Of a stretch of 15,226 nucleotides of DNA, positions 14,862 to 15,226 are shown piece after piece (the stretch's first letter is position 1; each line of letters begins with the position of its first letter). The DNA comes from an uncultured beta proteobacterium. GTDB taxonomy: Bacteria > Pseudomonadota > Gammaproteobacteria > Burkholderiales > Rhodocyclaceae. Both the position numbers and the translations under genes were made by a program. The notes below the pieces were generated by a model. That model did no database searches and was not told the DNA's origin. It saw only the letters and a program-made list of their open reading frames with translations. The stretch lies in assembly GCA_903917505.1 (NCBI GenBank), contig CAIXAY010000319.1:1-15226 (forward strand), given 5' to 3'.

Positions 14862-15226
14862 TCAAGTGGCTGAGGACCCGCTCAGCGGGAATTCGGCAAC
14901 GGTCTCGTAAAACGAGCCGGACTCGGATCTTTGCGAGCGGATCAGCGCAAAGCTCGCACAAGGCCAGGCGATCGCGGCGATGGCCGCCGGCAGGGAAGAC
15001 TCGCCGGCCGCGGGAAGGTCGCGGACCAGGGTGATGTGCGGAGAGAAGGTGGCGCGGCGGCCGGGGAGCGCGAATCCGGCTTCGCTCAGGGCCTGCTGCA
15101 AAGCGTCCGCGAGTTCGCCGAGCACGGCGCAAGGCGCAACTTCGCCGGCCCAGAGCAATTGCTTGCGCGGCCAATAGCCAAGCCGATCGATGCCGAGTGC
15201 GAACGGTTCGGCACGGATGCGCCGCG
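14862..15226 (-). CDS. thpR: RNA 2',3'-cyclic phosphodiesterase, ThpR/LigT type (5' end outside window)
   Basis: The frame runs off the right edge, and about 120 C-terminal residues are visible. Translation of 15226-15159 gives RIRAEPFALGIDRLGYWPRKQLLWAG, which joins the rest without a start codon and matches the middle of ThpR proteins. The second HxTx motif, His-Ile-Thr-Leu in SPHITLVRDL, is clear; the first would lie outside the window. The enzyme opens RNA 2',3'-cyclic phosphates (formerly called 2'-5' RNA ligase). The C-terminal half is of the usual length. It is convergent with mmsA across 55 bases that hold no obvious terminator. An internal TTG at 15158 is not the start. Confidence 0.88.
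   Translation of the reverse strand, partial: RRIRAEPFALGIDRLGYWPRKQLLWAGEVAPCAVLGELADALQQALSEAGFALPGRRATFSPHITLVRDLPAAGESSLPAAIAAIAWPCASFALIRSQRSESGSFYETVAEFPLSGSSAT

Noticed and set aside
14827..15174. 115-codon frame on the minus strand overlapping the thpR-like gene
   Set aside because: Arg/Pro/Ala-rich shadow frame; the neighbouring frame carries the HxTx motif and extends to the window edge.

Overview
The window is a GC-rich chromosomal segment with tightly packed genes. Gene content and protein style (RND efflux operon, SDR enzymes, MmsA, hybrid histidine kinase, lipobox signal peptides) point to a Gram-negative proteobacterium. A betaproteobacterium of the Rhodocyclales type is my best guess, but this is inference without any phylogenetic marker. 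Both window ends cut genes: a hybrid histidine kinase on the left (+) and a ThpR/LigT-type RNA phosphodiesterase on the right (-).

Left part (1-3290). After the kinase end comes a 220-base gap that holds a class I cyclic-di-GMP (GEMM-I) riboswitch. Its downstream part can fold in two mutually exclusive ways, one of which buries the Shine-Dalgarno of the next gene. The controlled gene encodes an inverse-autotransporter (intimin/invasin-type) beta-barrel that stops exactly where the passenger should begin. A small secreted six-cysteine protein follows 12 bases later. Together they look like a two-partner version of type Ve secretion, comparable to ZirT/ZirS of Salmonella, under c-di-GMP control. 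This is the most interesting part of the window.

Middle (3219-5745). A cloverleaf-like palindromic repeat separates this pair from two minus-strand SDR genes (ydfG, then an NAD-type SDR). These diverge from a plus-strand nitroreductase across a 112-base promoter region with two palindromes. A second, inverted copy of the repeat lies behind the nitroreductase. Both copies sit at convergent gene ends.

RND operon (5750-11932, minus strand). The order is MarR/SlyA-type repressor, periplasmic adaptor lipoprotein, AcrB/MexB-type pump, outer-membrane channel lipoprotein, with overlaps or very short gaps. A near-perfect SlyA-type palindrome lies between a consensus -10 box and the repressor start, so the operon is probably autorepressed.

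Right part (12020-15226). A well-formed promoter leads into a two-gene unit of a ribbon-helix-helix protein and a coiled-coil protein. An NmrA-like NAD(P)-binding protein and methylmalonate-semialdehyde dehydrogenase (mmsA) follow on the same strand. The window closes with the convergent, 5'-truncated thpR-like gene.
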